Below, one piece after another: positions 50,644-58,033 of a stretch of 64,000 bases of DNA. The translations under genes were made by a program, and so were the position numbers. Below the pieces are notes generated by a model, which was not told where the DNA came from, ran no database searches, and saw only the letters and a list, made by a program, of their open reading frames with translations. Every line of letters begins with the position of its first letter. Position 1 is the stretch's first letter. The DNA comes from UBA1479 sp040221095 (GTDB taxonomy: Bacteria; Pseudomonadota; Alphaproteobacteria; Rhodospirillales; Casp-alpha2): assembly GCA_040221095.1 (NCBI GenBank), contig JAVJVP010000018.1:377038-441037 (forward strand), in the 5' to 3' direction.

Positions 50644-50690
50644 CGTAAATCCCGAGCGGGCCGAACCAAGGCCCGCGACGACGATTTGCG
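50644..50690 (+). repeat. 47-bp imperfect palindromic repeat, copy 2
   Basis: This copy matches the element at 46621 in 40 of 47 bases with compensating loop changes, and keeps the CGTAAATC / GATTTGCG outer pairing and the GCGGGCC / GGCCCGC inner pairing. It begins two bases after the stop of the DenD-like gene. Confidence 0.8.
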
Positions 50691-50705
50691 TAAATAAGGT
50701 AAGAA

Positions 50706-50872
50706 AACCACAGAGACGGTGAGGCGGTGAGAAGGGGGCAATCCCTTCTCCGTCATGGCCGGGCTTGACCCGGCCATCCATGCCCTTCTTGGGGGCGTTC
50801 GTGGATGCCCGGATCAAGTCCGGGCATGACAATATCTTCCTTCTCACGGCCTCACCGCCTCAGTGGTTCAAA
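50706..50872 (+). repeat. Nested palindromic intergenic element with 30-bp terminal inverted repeats
   Basis: The outer arms 50706-50735 and 50839-50868 are inverted repeats matching in 27 of 30 bases. Inside are two perfect hairpins: ATGGCCGGG/CCCGGCCAT (50755-50777) and ATGCCCGGA/TCCGGGCAT (50805-50827). The two are inverted copies of one another at about 25 of 29 bases. This matches the form of short palindromic repeats dispersed in alphaproteobacterial intergenic regions. No coding frame is seen. Confidence 0.7.
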
Positions 50873-50876
50873 AGAA

Positions 50877-50904
50877 AAAGGCCCCGGATTTCTCCGGGGC
50901 CTTT
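50877..50904 (-). terminator. Bidirectional intrinsic terminator of the petABC operon
   Basis: AAAGGCCCCGGA pairs with TCCGGGGCCTTT around TTTC. The T run on the minus strand (TTTTTCTTT) fits termination of the cytochrome bc1 operon; the plus strand also has TTTCTTATT, so it may also stop readthrough from the DenD-like operon. Confidence 0.85.
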
Positions 50905-50930
50905 CTTATTCGGTACAGAGCCGGTCGGGC

Positions 50931-51773
50931 TTAGTGGATGTCCGACCAGATCTTGCGCTTGAGGGCGAACAGCATGCCCGTGAGCACCAAGAGGAACAGC
51001 ATCACCTTGACGCCGAGGCGCTTGCGCTCCTCGAGCTCCGGTTCCGCCGCCCAGGACAGGAAGGTGGTCACGTCATGGGCCATCTGGGCCACCGTGGCCT
51101 TGGTGCCGTCGGAGAATTCGACGCCGTCCTCGGTCAGCGGGTTGGCCATGGCGATCACGCCGCCCGGGAAGTACTTGTTGTAGCTTCCGCCGGCCGGCAC
51201 TTCGACGCCGGCAGGGGGCTCGCCGTAGCCGGTCAGCAGCGCATAGACGTAGTCGGCGCCGAGGGTGAAGCCATCCGGGTGCTTCATGGACACCTTGATG
51301 ATCGAATCGCCGCCCTGGGCACGGGCCTTGGTGATCAGCGACAGATCCGGCGGCGCCTTGCCGTTATTGGCGGCGGCGGCGGCCTTGTCGTTGGCGAACG
51401 GCGACGGCAGCGGGTCCGACGGCGTGCGCTTGCGGGTGAACATGTCCCCGTCGTCGTTGGGGCCGTCCTGGATCTCGTACTCGGCGGCAAGGGCCTTGGT
51501 CTGCGCTTCCGAATACCCGATCGCTTCCAGATTGCGGAACTTGATCAGGTTCATGGAATGGCAGGCCGCGCAGACGTCCTTGTACACCTTGTAGCCGCGC
51601 TGGGCCGAGGCCCGGTCGTAGGTTCCGAACAGGCCCTTGAAGGACCAGTCCTGAACCGCCGGCTTGGCGGCGGCGCCCGCCGCCTGGGCGGGAGCGGAGG
51701 TCAGGGACAGCGCCGCGACGGCGCCGGCGGTGAGAACAGCCGCGAAGGCGGTCTTGATGGTTGGTTTCATCAT
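50931..51773 (-). CDS. petC: Cytochrome c1 of the bc1 complex
   Basis: Cytochrome c1 carries electrons from the Rieske centre to cytochrome c. The 280-residue precursor has a signal ending APAQAA, the c-heme motif CAACH, the axial-Met region GGVIAMANPL, and a C-terminal membrane helix (KVMLFLLVLTGMLFALKRK) that anchors the periplasmic domain. Two adjacent ATG codons allow 51773 or 51770 as the start. It follows petB by five bases and ends in a strong terminator. Confidence 0.95.
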   Translation of the reverse strand: MMKPTIKTAFAAVLTAGAVAALSLTSAPAQAAGAAAKPAVQDWSFKGLFGTYDRASAQRGYKVYKDVCAACHSMNLIKFRNLEAIGYSEAQTKALAAEYEIQDGPNDDGDMFTRKRTPSDPLPSPFANDKAAAAANNGKAPPDLSLITKARAQGGDSIIKVSMKHPDGFTLGADYVYALLTGYGEPPAGVEVPAGGSYNKYFPGGVIAMANPLTEDGVEFSDGTKATVAQMAHDVTTFLSWAAEPELEERKRLGVKVMLFLLVLTGMLFALKRKIWSDIH

Positions 51774-51778
51774 TTTCC

Positions 51779-53056
51779 TTACTCCGCGGGCTGGGTGACC
51801 GAGGCGGAAATGCTTTCCGGCAGGGCCTTGGGCCGTTCGATGACGCCCAGGATGGGCAGGATCACCAGAAGGTGCGCGAAGTAGTAGATCGTCGAGATCT
51901 GGCCGAGCAGAACCCAGATGCCTTCCGGCGGATGGGCGCCGACCATGCCGAGCACGACCCAGTCGAGCACGAAGATCCAGAAGAACCACTTGTAGATCGG
52001 CCGGAACCGGGCCGAACGCACCTTGGAGGTATCCAGCCAGGGCACCAGGGCCAGCAGGATGATCGAGCCGAACATGGCGATGACGCCCGCCAACTTCGCC
52101 GTCATCAGCCAGGAAATCGGCCAATACAGGATGAAGTCGTTGGTGAAGGCGCGGAGGATCGCGTAGGACGGCAGGAAGTACCATTCGGGCACGATATGCG
52201 GCGGGGTCGCCAGCGCGTCGGCCGGGATGTAGTTGTCCGCTTCGCCGAAATAGTTGGGCGCGAAGAACACGAAGAAGCAGAAGATCAGCAGGAACACGCC
52301 CATCCCGAACAGGTCTTTGATGGTGAAGTAGGGATGGAAGGGAATGGTGTCCTGCGGGCCCTTCACGTCGACGCCGGCCGGGTTGTTGGACCCGAACTGG
52401 TGCAGCGCCCAGATATGCACGACCACCAGGCCCAGGATCACGAAGGGCAGCAGGTAGTGCAGGGAGAAGAAGCGGTTGAGGGTCGGGTTATCGACCACGA
52501 AGCCGCCCCACAGCAGGGTCACGATGCTGTCGCCGACCACCGGAATGGCCGAGAACAGGTTGGTGATGACCGTGGCCCCCCAATAGGACATCTGCCCCCA
52601 GGGCAGCACGTAGCCCATGAACGCCGTCGCCATCATGGCGAGCAGGATCAGCACGCCGATGATCCACAGCAGCTCGCGCGGGTACTTGTAGGACCCGAAA
52701 TAGAGGCCGCGGAAGATGTGGATGTAGACGGCGATGAAGAAGAAGCTGGCGCCGTTCATGTGCAGATAGCGGATCAGCCAGCCGCCGTTGACGTCGCGCA
52801 TGATGCGCTCGACCGACGAAAAGGCCAGCGTGGTGTGCGGCGTGTAATGCATGGCCAGCACGATGCCCGACACGATCATGATGATCAGGGCCAGGCCGGC
52901 CAGGGAGCCGAAGTTCCACCAATAACTGAGGTTCTTCGGCGCCGGATAGCCGGAGCCGACGGAATGGTCGATGAAGCTGAAGATCGGCATGCGATGCTCG
53001 ATCCACTTCACGACGCCGTTCTGCATGAATTTGCTTGTCGTATTTTGTTCGCTCAT
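51779..53056 (-). CDS. petB: Cytochrome b of the bc1 complex
   Basis: Cytochrome b spans the membrane with eight helices and holds both b hemes and the Qo and Qi quinone sites. The 425-residue sequence has GSLAGLALIIMIVSGIVLAMHY, a long central PEWYFLPSYAILRA motif (Qo PEWY), and the expected His pairs in helices B and D. Length is normal for the alphaproteobacterial form. It lies between petA (11-base gap) and petC (5-base gap), so one transcript encodes the whole complex. Confidence 0.96.
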   Translation of the reverse strand: MSEQNTTSKFMQNGVVKWIEHRMPIFSFIDHSVGSGYPAPKNLSYWWNFGSLAGLALIIMIVSGIVLAMHYTPHTTLAFSSVERIMRDVNGGWLIRYLHMNGASFFFIAVYIHIFRGLYFGSYKYPRELLWIIGVLILLAMMATAFMGYVLPWGQMSYWGATVITNLFSAIPVVGDSIVTLLWGGFVVDNPTLNRFFSLHYLLPFVILGLVVVHIWALHQFGSNNPAGVDVKGPQDTIPFHPYFTIKDLFGMGVFLLIFCFFVFFAPNYFGEADNYIPADALATPPHIVPEWYFLPSYAILRAFTNDFILYWPISWLMTAKLAGVIAMFGSIILLALVPWLDTSKVRSARFRPIYKWFFWIFVLDWVVLGMVGAHPPEGIWVLLGQISTIYYFAHLLVILPILGVIERPKALPESISASVTQPAE

Positions 53057-53067
53057 GACGTCCCCCG

Positions 53068-53622
53068 TTATCCGATCACGACCTGGGTGTCCGTCTTGAA
53101 CGCGTAGTTCGGGACAGGCAGGTTCAGCGGCGCCGGGCCCTTGCGGATCCGGCCCGAGGTGTCGTAATGCGAGCCGTGGCAGGGGCAGAACCAGCCGCCG
53201 AATTCACCCTTCGGCTCGCCTTCCTTCTGACCCAGCGGAATGCAGCCCAGGTGGGTGCACACGCCGACCATGATCAGCCAGTCGTCCTTTTGGACGCGGT
53301 CGGCGTCCTTGGCCGGGTCCGGCAGGGCCGCGGTGTCGTCTTTTTTCGCCTGTTCGATCTCGGCCGCCGTGCGGTTGCGGATGAACACCGGCTTGCCCTG
53401 CCAGACGACCGTGATGCTCTGGCCGTCCTTGATGGGCTCCAGATTCACTTCCGTGGTCGCCAGGGCCAGGGTATCGGCCGCCGGGTTAAGGCTGTTAACA
53501 AAAGGCCAGAGGGTCAACGCGGTACCGACCGCGCCGACGGTAGCCGTGGAAACCAGTAGGAAATCGCGGCGTGTCTGCTCGTCGATTTCGGCGGTTGGCG
53601 GGGTGCTCGCCGTGTCGCTCAT
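53068..53622 (-). CDS. petA: Ubiquinol-cytochrome c reductase iron-sulfur (Rieske) subunit
   Basis: The 184-residue Rieske protein has an N-terminal twin-arginine-like segment (TRRDFL) followed by a membrane helix that acts as signal and anchor. The cluster ligands are in CTHLGC and CPCHGSH, with the proline loop GPAPLNLPVP. The ATG at 53622 has GGGGAAG at correct spacing; a GTG two codons upstream is too close to it. It is the first gene of the petABC operon, separated by 276 bases from trmL, which is divergent. Confidence 0.95.
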   Translation of the reverse strand: MSDTASTPPTAEIDEQTRRDFLLVSTATVGAVGTALTLWPFVNSLNPAADTLALATTEVNLEPIKDGQSITVVWQGKPVFIRNRTAAEIEQAKKDDTAALPDPAKDADRVQKDDWLIMVGVCTHLGCIPLGQKEGEPKGEFGGWFCPCHGSHYDTSGRIRKGPAPLNLPVPNYAFKTDTQVVIG

Positions 53623-53898
53623 AAGCACTTCCCCTTAAAAGGTGTTTTGATCTTGTGTTCGCCGCCCCGGCTTGATGGATATCAAACCCGGACGGCCCCC
53701 GAACTCACCGCCAAATCTACGGGACCGGCGGAAAAGAGGCAACGGCGGGTTATACATTACCCAACCGTCATAGAATGTGCGGACGCAGGACGTCCGCACG
53801 AACCGGCGAGACCTTATGTCCTGAGGGGCTTTCAGGCAAGCGCTAACTGTTGAGAATAGCTTGCAAACCGGGCCTTTCGGGGCCTTCATGGGGCCGTC

Positions 53899-54378
53899 AT
53901 GCCCGCACCGGTCGAAATCGCCCTTTATGAACCCGATATCCCGCAGAACACGGGCGCCGTGATGCGCACGGCGGCCTGTCTGGGGGTGGCCCTGCACATC
54001 ATCGAACCCTGCGGCTTCGTGCTGTCGGACGCCCGCATGAAGCGGTCGGGGATGGATTATCTGGACCGCCTGGACATGCGCCGCCATGTCTCCTGGGCCG
54101 GGTTCCGGGAGGCCTTGGCGGACCGGCGGCTGGTGCTGCTGACGACCGCGGCCGAGGCGCGCCTGCCGGATTTCCGCTTCCGGGCCGGGGATATCCTGTT
54201 GTTCGGGCGGGAAAGTGCCGGCGTGCCGGACGATGTTCATGCCGCCGCCCATGCGCGGGTGCGGATTCCCCTGGCCCCCGGCACACGGTCCTTGAACCTC
54301 GCGGCCAGTGCGGCCATGGTTCTGGCGACGGCGCTGGGCCAACTCGGCGCCTATCCCGGAGACCCAGACACCCCATGA
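53899..54378 (+). CDS. trmL: tRNA (cytidine/uridine-34 2'-O)-methyltransferase TrmL
   Basis: TrmL methylates the 2'-hydroxyl of the wobble nucleotide in some leucine tRNAs. The 159-residue SPOUT protein has ALYEPDIPQNTGAVMRTAACLG, the MKRSGMDYLD segment and LLFGRESAGVPD, with the C-terminal knot IPLAPGTRSLNLAASAAMVL. It overlaps hemF by four bases. It begins the plus-strand pair opposite petA. Confidence 0.93.
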   Translation: MPAPVEIALYEPDIPQNTGAVMRTAACLGVALHIIEPCGFVLSDARMKRSGMDYLDRLDMRRHVSWAGFREALADRRLVLLTTAAEARLPDFRFRAGDILLFGRESAGVPDDVHAAAHARVRIPLAPGTRSLNLAASAAMVLATALGQLGAYPGDPDTP

Positions 54379-55271
54379 CCGACGCGACCCCAGCCGCCGA
54401 TTATTCCAACGCCCACAAATCCCGCGCCAAGGCCTGGTTCGAGCGCCTGCGCGACGATTTCTGCAAGGCGTTGGAGGGCATCGAGGATGCGGTCACAGGC
54501 CCCAACGGCACCAGTGCGCGTCCCCCCGGCCGGTTCGAGCGCAAATCCTGGGAACGGCCCGGCGACGTCGCCGGCAGCATGGGTGGTGGCGGCGTCATGG
54601 CCGTGATGCGGGGCGGGCGGGTGTTCGAGAAGGCGGGCGTCAACGTGTCCACCGTCATGGGCACCTTTTCCGAGGAATTCCGCGGGCGAATCCCGGGGGC
54701 GGCCGAGGACCCCCGATTCTGGGCGTCGGGCATTTCGACCGTCATCCATCCCAATTCCCCGCTGGTGCCGGCGGCGCATATGAACACGCGTATGATCGTG
54801 ACGACCCAGGGCTGGTTCGGCGGCGGCGGCGATCTGACGCCCGTGTTCCCCAACGACGCCGACACGGACCAGTTCCACGGCGCCTTCAAGACGGCCTGCG
54901 ACGGCCATGATCCGGCCTACTATCCCAAGTTCAAGGAATGGTGCGACCGCTACTTCTTCCTGCCGCACCGGGGCGAGGCGCGGGGTGTCGGCGGAATTTT
55001 CTACGATCAGCACAACACGGGTGACTGGGACGCCGATTTCGCCTTCACCCAGGACGTCGGCCGCGCCTTCACCACCGTCTATCCCGAGATCGTGCGCAAG
55101 CACATGAACAAGACCTGGACCACGGACGACCGCAACGCCCAGCGCGTGAAGCGCGGACGTTATGTGGAGTTCAACCTGCTGTACGACCGGGGCACCATCT
55201 TCGGCCTGCAGACGGGCGGCAACACGGAAGCCATCCTGATGTCCCTGCCGCCGGACGTCGCCTGGCCGTAA
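54375..55271 (+). CDS. hemF: Oxygen-dependent coproporphyrinogen III oxidase
   Basis: HemF decarboxylates two propionates of coproporphyrinogen III using O2 in heme synthesis. The 298-residue protein contains GGGVMAVMRGGRVFEKAGVN, NPRFWASG-type and PLVPAAHMNTRM segments, the long EWCDRYFFLPHRGEARGVGG motif, and closes with LYDRGTIFGLQTGGNTEAI. The organism therefore has an aerobic heme route, consistent with a bc1-based respiratory chain. The start overlaps the trmL stop (ATGA). Confidence 0.94.
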   Translation: MTDATPAADYSNAHKSRAKAWFERLRDDFCKALEGIEDAVTGPNGTSARPPGRFERKSWERPGDVAGSMGGGGVMAVMRGGRVFEKAGVNVSTVMGTFSEEFRGRIPGAAEDPRFWASGISTVIHPNSPLVPAAHMNTRMIVTTQGWFGGGGDLTPVFPNDADTDQFHGAFKTACDGHDPAYYPKFKEWCDRYFFLPHRGEARGVGGIFYDQHNTGDWDADFAFTQDVGRAFTTVYPEIVRKHMNKTWTTDDRNAQRVKRGRYVEFNLLYDRGTIFGLQTGGNTEAILMSLPPDVAWP

Positions 55272-55293
55272 ATTACCGCTGAGCTACAGTTGC

Positions 55294-55326
55294 GCCACCT
55301 TGGGATGGCGCGGTTGGCAAGGTGGC
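55294..55326 (+). repeat. 9-bp inverted repeat at the left edge of the AT-rich gene
   Basis: GCCACCTTG (55294-55302) and CAAGGTGGC (55318-55326) are perfect inverted repeats around 15 bases, between hemF and the AT-rich gene. Just left of it, 55272-55288 read on the minus strand resembles a tRNA D-arm (GTAGCTCAGCGGTA). The hairpin could be a terminator without a T run or a boundary of the insertion. Confidence 0.5.
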
Positions 55327-55365
55327 ACCGCCACTTTGTTTTTTTGGCTTGGAGGCGAAGGAACA

Positions 55366-56304
55366 ATGAACCAATACAAATTCATTCGGCGGTTCAAAAC
55401 GCTGGCTGAACTCTATGAGCCTTTTAAGTTTCGGAATTTCACTTTTCGATCCTGGAATTATGACGCCTTATCAGGAACATGCGGAGATGCTTGGCTTGTT
55501 GAGAGCGTCTATGAAGCGGACAGGGTTGAAGAGGCAAATGTAGCATTCAGCGACGAATTGGCCGACGCAATCAATCGAATTGCATTTGTCAGCCAGTGTT
55601 TCACTTGGTCTGAATTTGAACCTTTCCTAATTTTCAAGCTGAATAAAAATGAACAGCGCAAAATTTTCTTTAGATACGCGGAGGATCATGGATCCGTTGG
55701 GCTGTCTTTTTTGGGAGAGGAGATCTCAGCCTTGCAGGCTCTTGAGGCCTATCAGGAGAAGGGCGATGTATTCCGCTACTTAAAAGAAGCAGGAAACGCG
55801 CCGACGTTTTATACGCGTATGGCTATGTTGATGAGTGCTCTAGAAGCCATGGCGGGACAAGACATTAATTCTAAAGGGTGGAAGGTTACTAAAAAGAATT
55901 ATATCCGAGACAAAATATTGAAAAACGATAAATTATTCAACCATTTGTACGAACCAAAAACTGGATTTAGAAACAATCTTGTCCACGGTGGCACAGTCGA
56001 TTGGAGTGGCAAGGGGCCTGTTGATTTCGACTACATTCGCGAGGTGTACTCAGCGATTGTCCGATACTTCAGAGAAAACCACGGGGTCAAAATTGAAGGT
56101 GGCGTTGTTGATCCACTCCGGAATCCTCTGGGCAATTACCGAGTTTGGAAAGGTTGGTTGAAGCCTCGCAGCCCGGAAATAGAAATTGATCTTGTTCGTA
56201 TGAATGCGGCTTTTCACTATTCCGTCACGGGGGAGGGTGAAAAACCTGAAATCGATTTTGATCAGGCTTTTCAAAACATCGGGGAACGGCCAGAAGGTTA
56301 CTAG
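55366..56304 (+). CDS. AT-rich gene encoding an Apea-like HEPN-type protein (putative)
   Basis: A 312-residue protein of unlike composition: codons and base content are much more AT-rich than any neighbour, rich in Lys, Asn, Phe, Tyr. No clear membrane segment or signal. Near the C-terminal half, RNNLVHG gives R202-x4-H207, the Rx4-6H signature of HEPN domains as seen in Apea-like HEPN proteins, within FRNNLVHGG. HEPN proteins are often RNases in defence or toxin systems, or nucleotide-transfer partners. No partner gene is adjacent. Start ATG follows GGAGGCGAAGG. Domain call is by motif only. Confidence 0.6.
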   Translation: MNQYKFIRRFKTLAELYEPFKFRNFTFRSWNYDALSGTCGDAWLVESVYEADRVEEANVAFSDELADAINRIAFVSQCFTWSEFEPFLIFKLNKNEQRKIFFRYAEDHGSVGLSFLGEEISALQALEAYQEKGDVFRYLKEAGNAPTFYTRMAMLMSALEAMAGQDINSKGWKVTKKNYIRDKILKNDKLFNHLYEPKTGFRNNLVHGGTVDWSGKGPVDFDYIREVYSAIVRYFRENHGVKIEGGVVDPLRNPLGNYRVWKGWLKPRSPEIEIDLVRMNAAFHYSVTGEGEKPEIDFDQAFQNIGERPEGY

Positions 56305-56312
56305 TAAATTGG

Positions 56313-56349
56313 GCGGCGCAAAGCCGACCCCGCCAACCCTTTGCGCCGC
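56313..56349 (+). repeat. 11-bp inverted repeat at the right edge of the AT-rich gene
   Basis: GCGGCGCAAAG (56313-56323) and CTTTGCGCCGC (56339-56349) are perfect inverted repeats around 15 bases, starting nine bases after the stop of the AT-rich gene. This GC-rich hairpin marks the return to native composition and may act as a terminator. Confidence 0.6.
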
Positions 56350-56384
56350 TTAGCTGAACAAACCGTCTCTTCCCGGAGGCCCTC

Positions 56385-56741
56385 ATGCCGACCTTCTCCC
56401 TCGCCGCGCTCACGCCGGTTCTGCTGCTCTGCGTGTCCAACATCTTCATGACCGTCGCCTGGTACGGGCATCTGAAATTCAAGTCGGAGGCCCTGTGGCT
56501 GGTGATCCTGATCAGCTGGGGCATCGCCTTCGTCGAATACTGCTTCGCTGTGCCGGCCAACCGCTACGGCCACGGCGGGCTGTATACGGCGGCGGAATTG
56601 AAGACCATCCAGGAGGTCATCAGCCTGACCGTGTTCGCGGGATTTTCCGTGCTTTATCTGGGGGAAAGCTTTTCCTGGATGCACGCGGCGGGGTTCGCCT
56701 GCATCGCCTTCGGCGCGTTCCTGGTGTTTCAGGCGAACTAG
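56385..56741 (+). CDS. DMT superfamily small membrane protein (DUF486 family)
   Basis: A 118-residue protein with four hydrophobic helices (about 5-25, 35-52, 78-95, 98-115). The segment IFMTVAWYGHLKF, the ISWGIAFVEYCFAVPANRYGH stretch and KTIQEVISLTVFAGF are typical of DUF486. The family belongs to small drug/metabolite transporter-like proteins, but transport has not been shown. It follows the AT-rich gene and has CGGAGG upstream; a strong hairpin follows its stop. Confidence 0.88.
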   Translation: MPTFSLAALTPVLLLCVSNIFMTVAWYGHLKFKSEALWLVILISWGIAFVEYCFAVPANRYGHGGLYTAAELKTIQEVISLTVFAGFSVLYLGESFSWMHAAGFACIAFGAFLVFQAN

Positions 56742-56760
56742 CGCCTTCCGAAACCAATGA

Positions 56761-56792
56761 CGGCGGGAACCCACATTCTGGGATTCCCGCCG
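56761..56792 (+). terminator. Hairpin between the convergent DUF486 and flgG genes
   Basis: CGGCGGGAACCC pairs with GGG-TTCCCGCCG, with one bulged A, around a seven-base loop: a stable 12-pair stem 20 bases past the DUF486 stop. It has no T run on either side, so it may be a weak or factor-assisted terminator or an mRNA 3'-end stabiliser. Confidence 0.5.
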
Positions 56793-56945
56793 CCGTTTGG
56801 ATCGTTCGAAACGAAGCGTTTCGTATGTCGGTTTTTTAGGGCCGCCCGAACGGCCTTGTTCTGGTTCCGCGATCTCTGTGCCGCGGTGATAGTCCGGCGA
56901 GTATGCCGGGGGATGGTTACCCGATGATTAACGCCCTGGCCGGGA

Positions 56946-57725
56946 TTAGCCGGTCTTGGTCGACATCATCTGGTCGGCGGTCTGAATGACCTTGGAGCTC
57001 AACTCGTAGGCCCGCATGGCCTTGACCATGTTGGCGATCTCTTCCACCGGATTGACGTTCGAGGATTCCAGGAAGCCCTGCAGGATGGAGCCGAACCCGG
57101 CGGTGCCGGGCGTGCCCACCAGGGGGGCGCCCGAGGCCGTGGTTTCCTGGAACATGCTGTCGCCGACGGCGTACAGACCGCCTTCGTTGGGGAAGCGGAC
57201 CAGATTGATCTGGCCCAGGTTCTGCGGCTGCGGCTGGCCCTCGAAGGAGGCGAAGACCTCGCCCGAGGTGTTGATCGTGACCTCGATGGCTCCCGGCGGG
57301 ATGGCGATGCCGGCGCCGACCTGCAAGCCGTCATGGGTGACGATCTGGCCGGCCTGGTTCAATTGAAAGGCGCCGGCGCGGGTATAGGCGGTTTCGCCGT
57401 TGGCCAAGGTAACCGGCATGTAGCCGGAGCCCTGAACGGCCACGTCGAAGGGGTTGCCAGTCTGCGCCAGATTGCCCTGTTCGACAACCCGGTAGAAGGA
57501 CGCCGTATGGACGCCCAGGCCGGCCTTGACGCCGCCCGGGACGATGCCGTTGGCGCGCGAGTGCTTGGAATTGGGGCGCTTGTTGTCTTCATAGAGAAGA
57601 TCGTTGAACGACGCCCGGCGGCGCTGATAGGCGGTGGTGTTCATGTTCGCCAGGTTGTTGGCGATCACGTCCACGCGTTCCTGCTGCGCCACCATTCCGG
57701 TGGCTGCGATATAGAGTGGATTCAT
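56946..57725 (-). CDS. flgG: Flagellar distal rod protein FlgG
   Basis: FlgG forms the distal rod of the flagellar basal body. The 259-residue protein starts MNPLYIAATGMVAQQERVDVIANN with the conserved ANNLANMNTTAYQRRRASFNDLLYE rod motif, has the GNPFDVAVQGSGYM and AYTRAGAFQLNQAGQIVT segments, and ends with ESSNVNPVEEIANMVKAMRAYE and a coiled terminal helix. No other flagellar gene is in the window, so this copy stands apart from the usual flgF-flgG-flgA cluster. A sigma-54-like promoter lies 66 bases upstream. Confidence 0.9.
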   Translation of the reverse strand: MNPLYIAATGMVAQQERVDVIANNLANMNTTAYQRRRASFNDLLYEDNKRPNSKHSRANGIVPGGVKAGLGVHTASFYRVVEQGNLAQTGNPFDVAVQGSGYMPVTLANGETAYTRAGAFQLNQAGQIVTHDGLQVGAGIAIPPGAIEVTINTSGEVFASFEGQPQPQNLGQINLVRFPNEGGLYAVGDSMFQETTASGAPLVGTPGTAGFGSILQGFLESSNVNPVEEIANMVKAMRAYELSSKVIQTADQMMSTKTG

Positions 57726-58033
57726 TTTTCCCGTTCCTTGTACGTTCGCCTTCGCCGGGGTTGACCCCGATCCAGGTGCTGCTGGGGATGTTTCAATCCC
57801 CGTGCCACAACAAGAATTATTTGTTTTCAACATGTTGCGTGAATCTCTCTGGGCTGGGGACGGCAGAATCCGCCCGCAAAGGGGAAATTCTTGCCGGGTC
57901 GGGGGGTGCTTGGGGGCCGCCTGGGCACGGATCGGGCTTGTCATCCGGCCGTGGGCGCGTCACCTTCCGGTCAATTCCTTCCGGCGCCTTAAGGCCCGGG
58001 CAATCGATCAGAAATCTCAAGGAGGAGACATCC
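57726..58033 (+). other. Divergent control region between flgG and the quinone oxidoreductase gene
   Basis: These 308 bases hold no gene. They include the sigma-54-like site at 57792-57807 for flgG, a hairpin GGGGAT-GTTTCA-ATCCCC over the same bases, an AT-rich patch near 57810-57840, a GCCTTAAGGC palindrome near 57985, and AAGGAGGAG before the start at 58034. The rest is featureless GC-rich sequence. Confidence 0.6.
57792..57807 (-). promoter_or_regulatory. Sigma-54-type promoter for flgG
   Basis: On the minus strand TGGCACG-GGGA-TTGAA matches the -24/-12 consensus (TGGCACG-N4-TTGCA) except for the C at -12, with correct spacing. It lies 66 bases upstream of the flgG start. RpoN promoters are common for rod and hook genes. 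Confidence 0.55.

Noticed and set aside
48477..50777. Open frame of 766 codons on the minus strand
   Set aside because: It lies opposite the exported protein, GST and DenD-like genes. It is rich in His, Gly, Gln and Arg, as expected when a GC-rich gene is read from the other strand, and shows no domain motif.
56839..56855. GGCCG-N6-CGGCC hairpin near the flgG end
   Set aside because: On the minus strand it is followed by A residues, not T residues, and the stem is only five pairs; not called as a terminator.
57716..58033. Upstream extension of the quinone oxidoreductase frame
   Set aside because: The conserved protein begins at 58034 with a strong ribosome site; the 106 extra residues are unlike the family and cover the flgG promoter.
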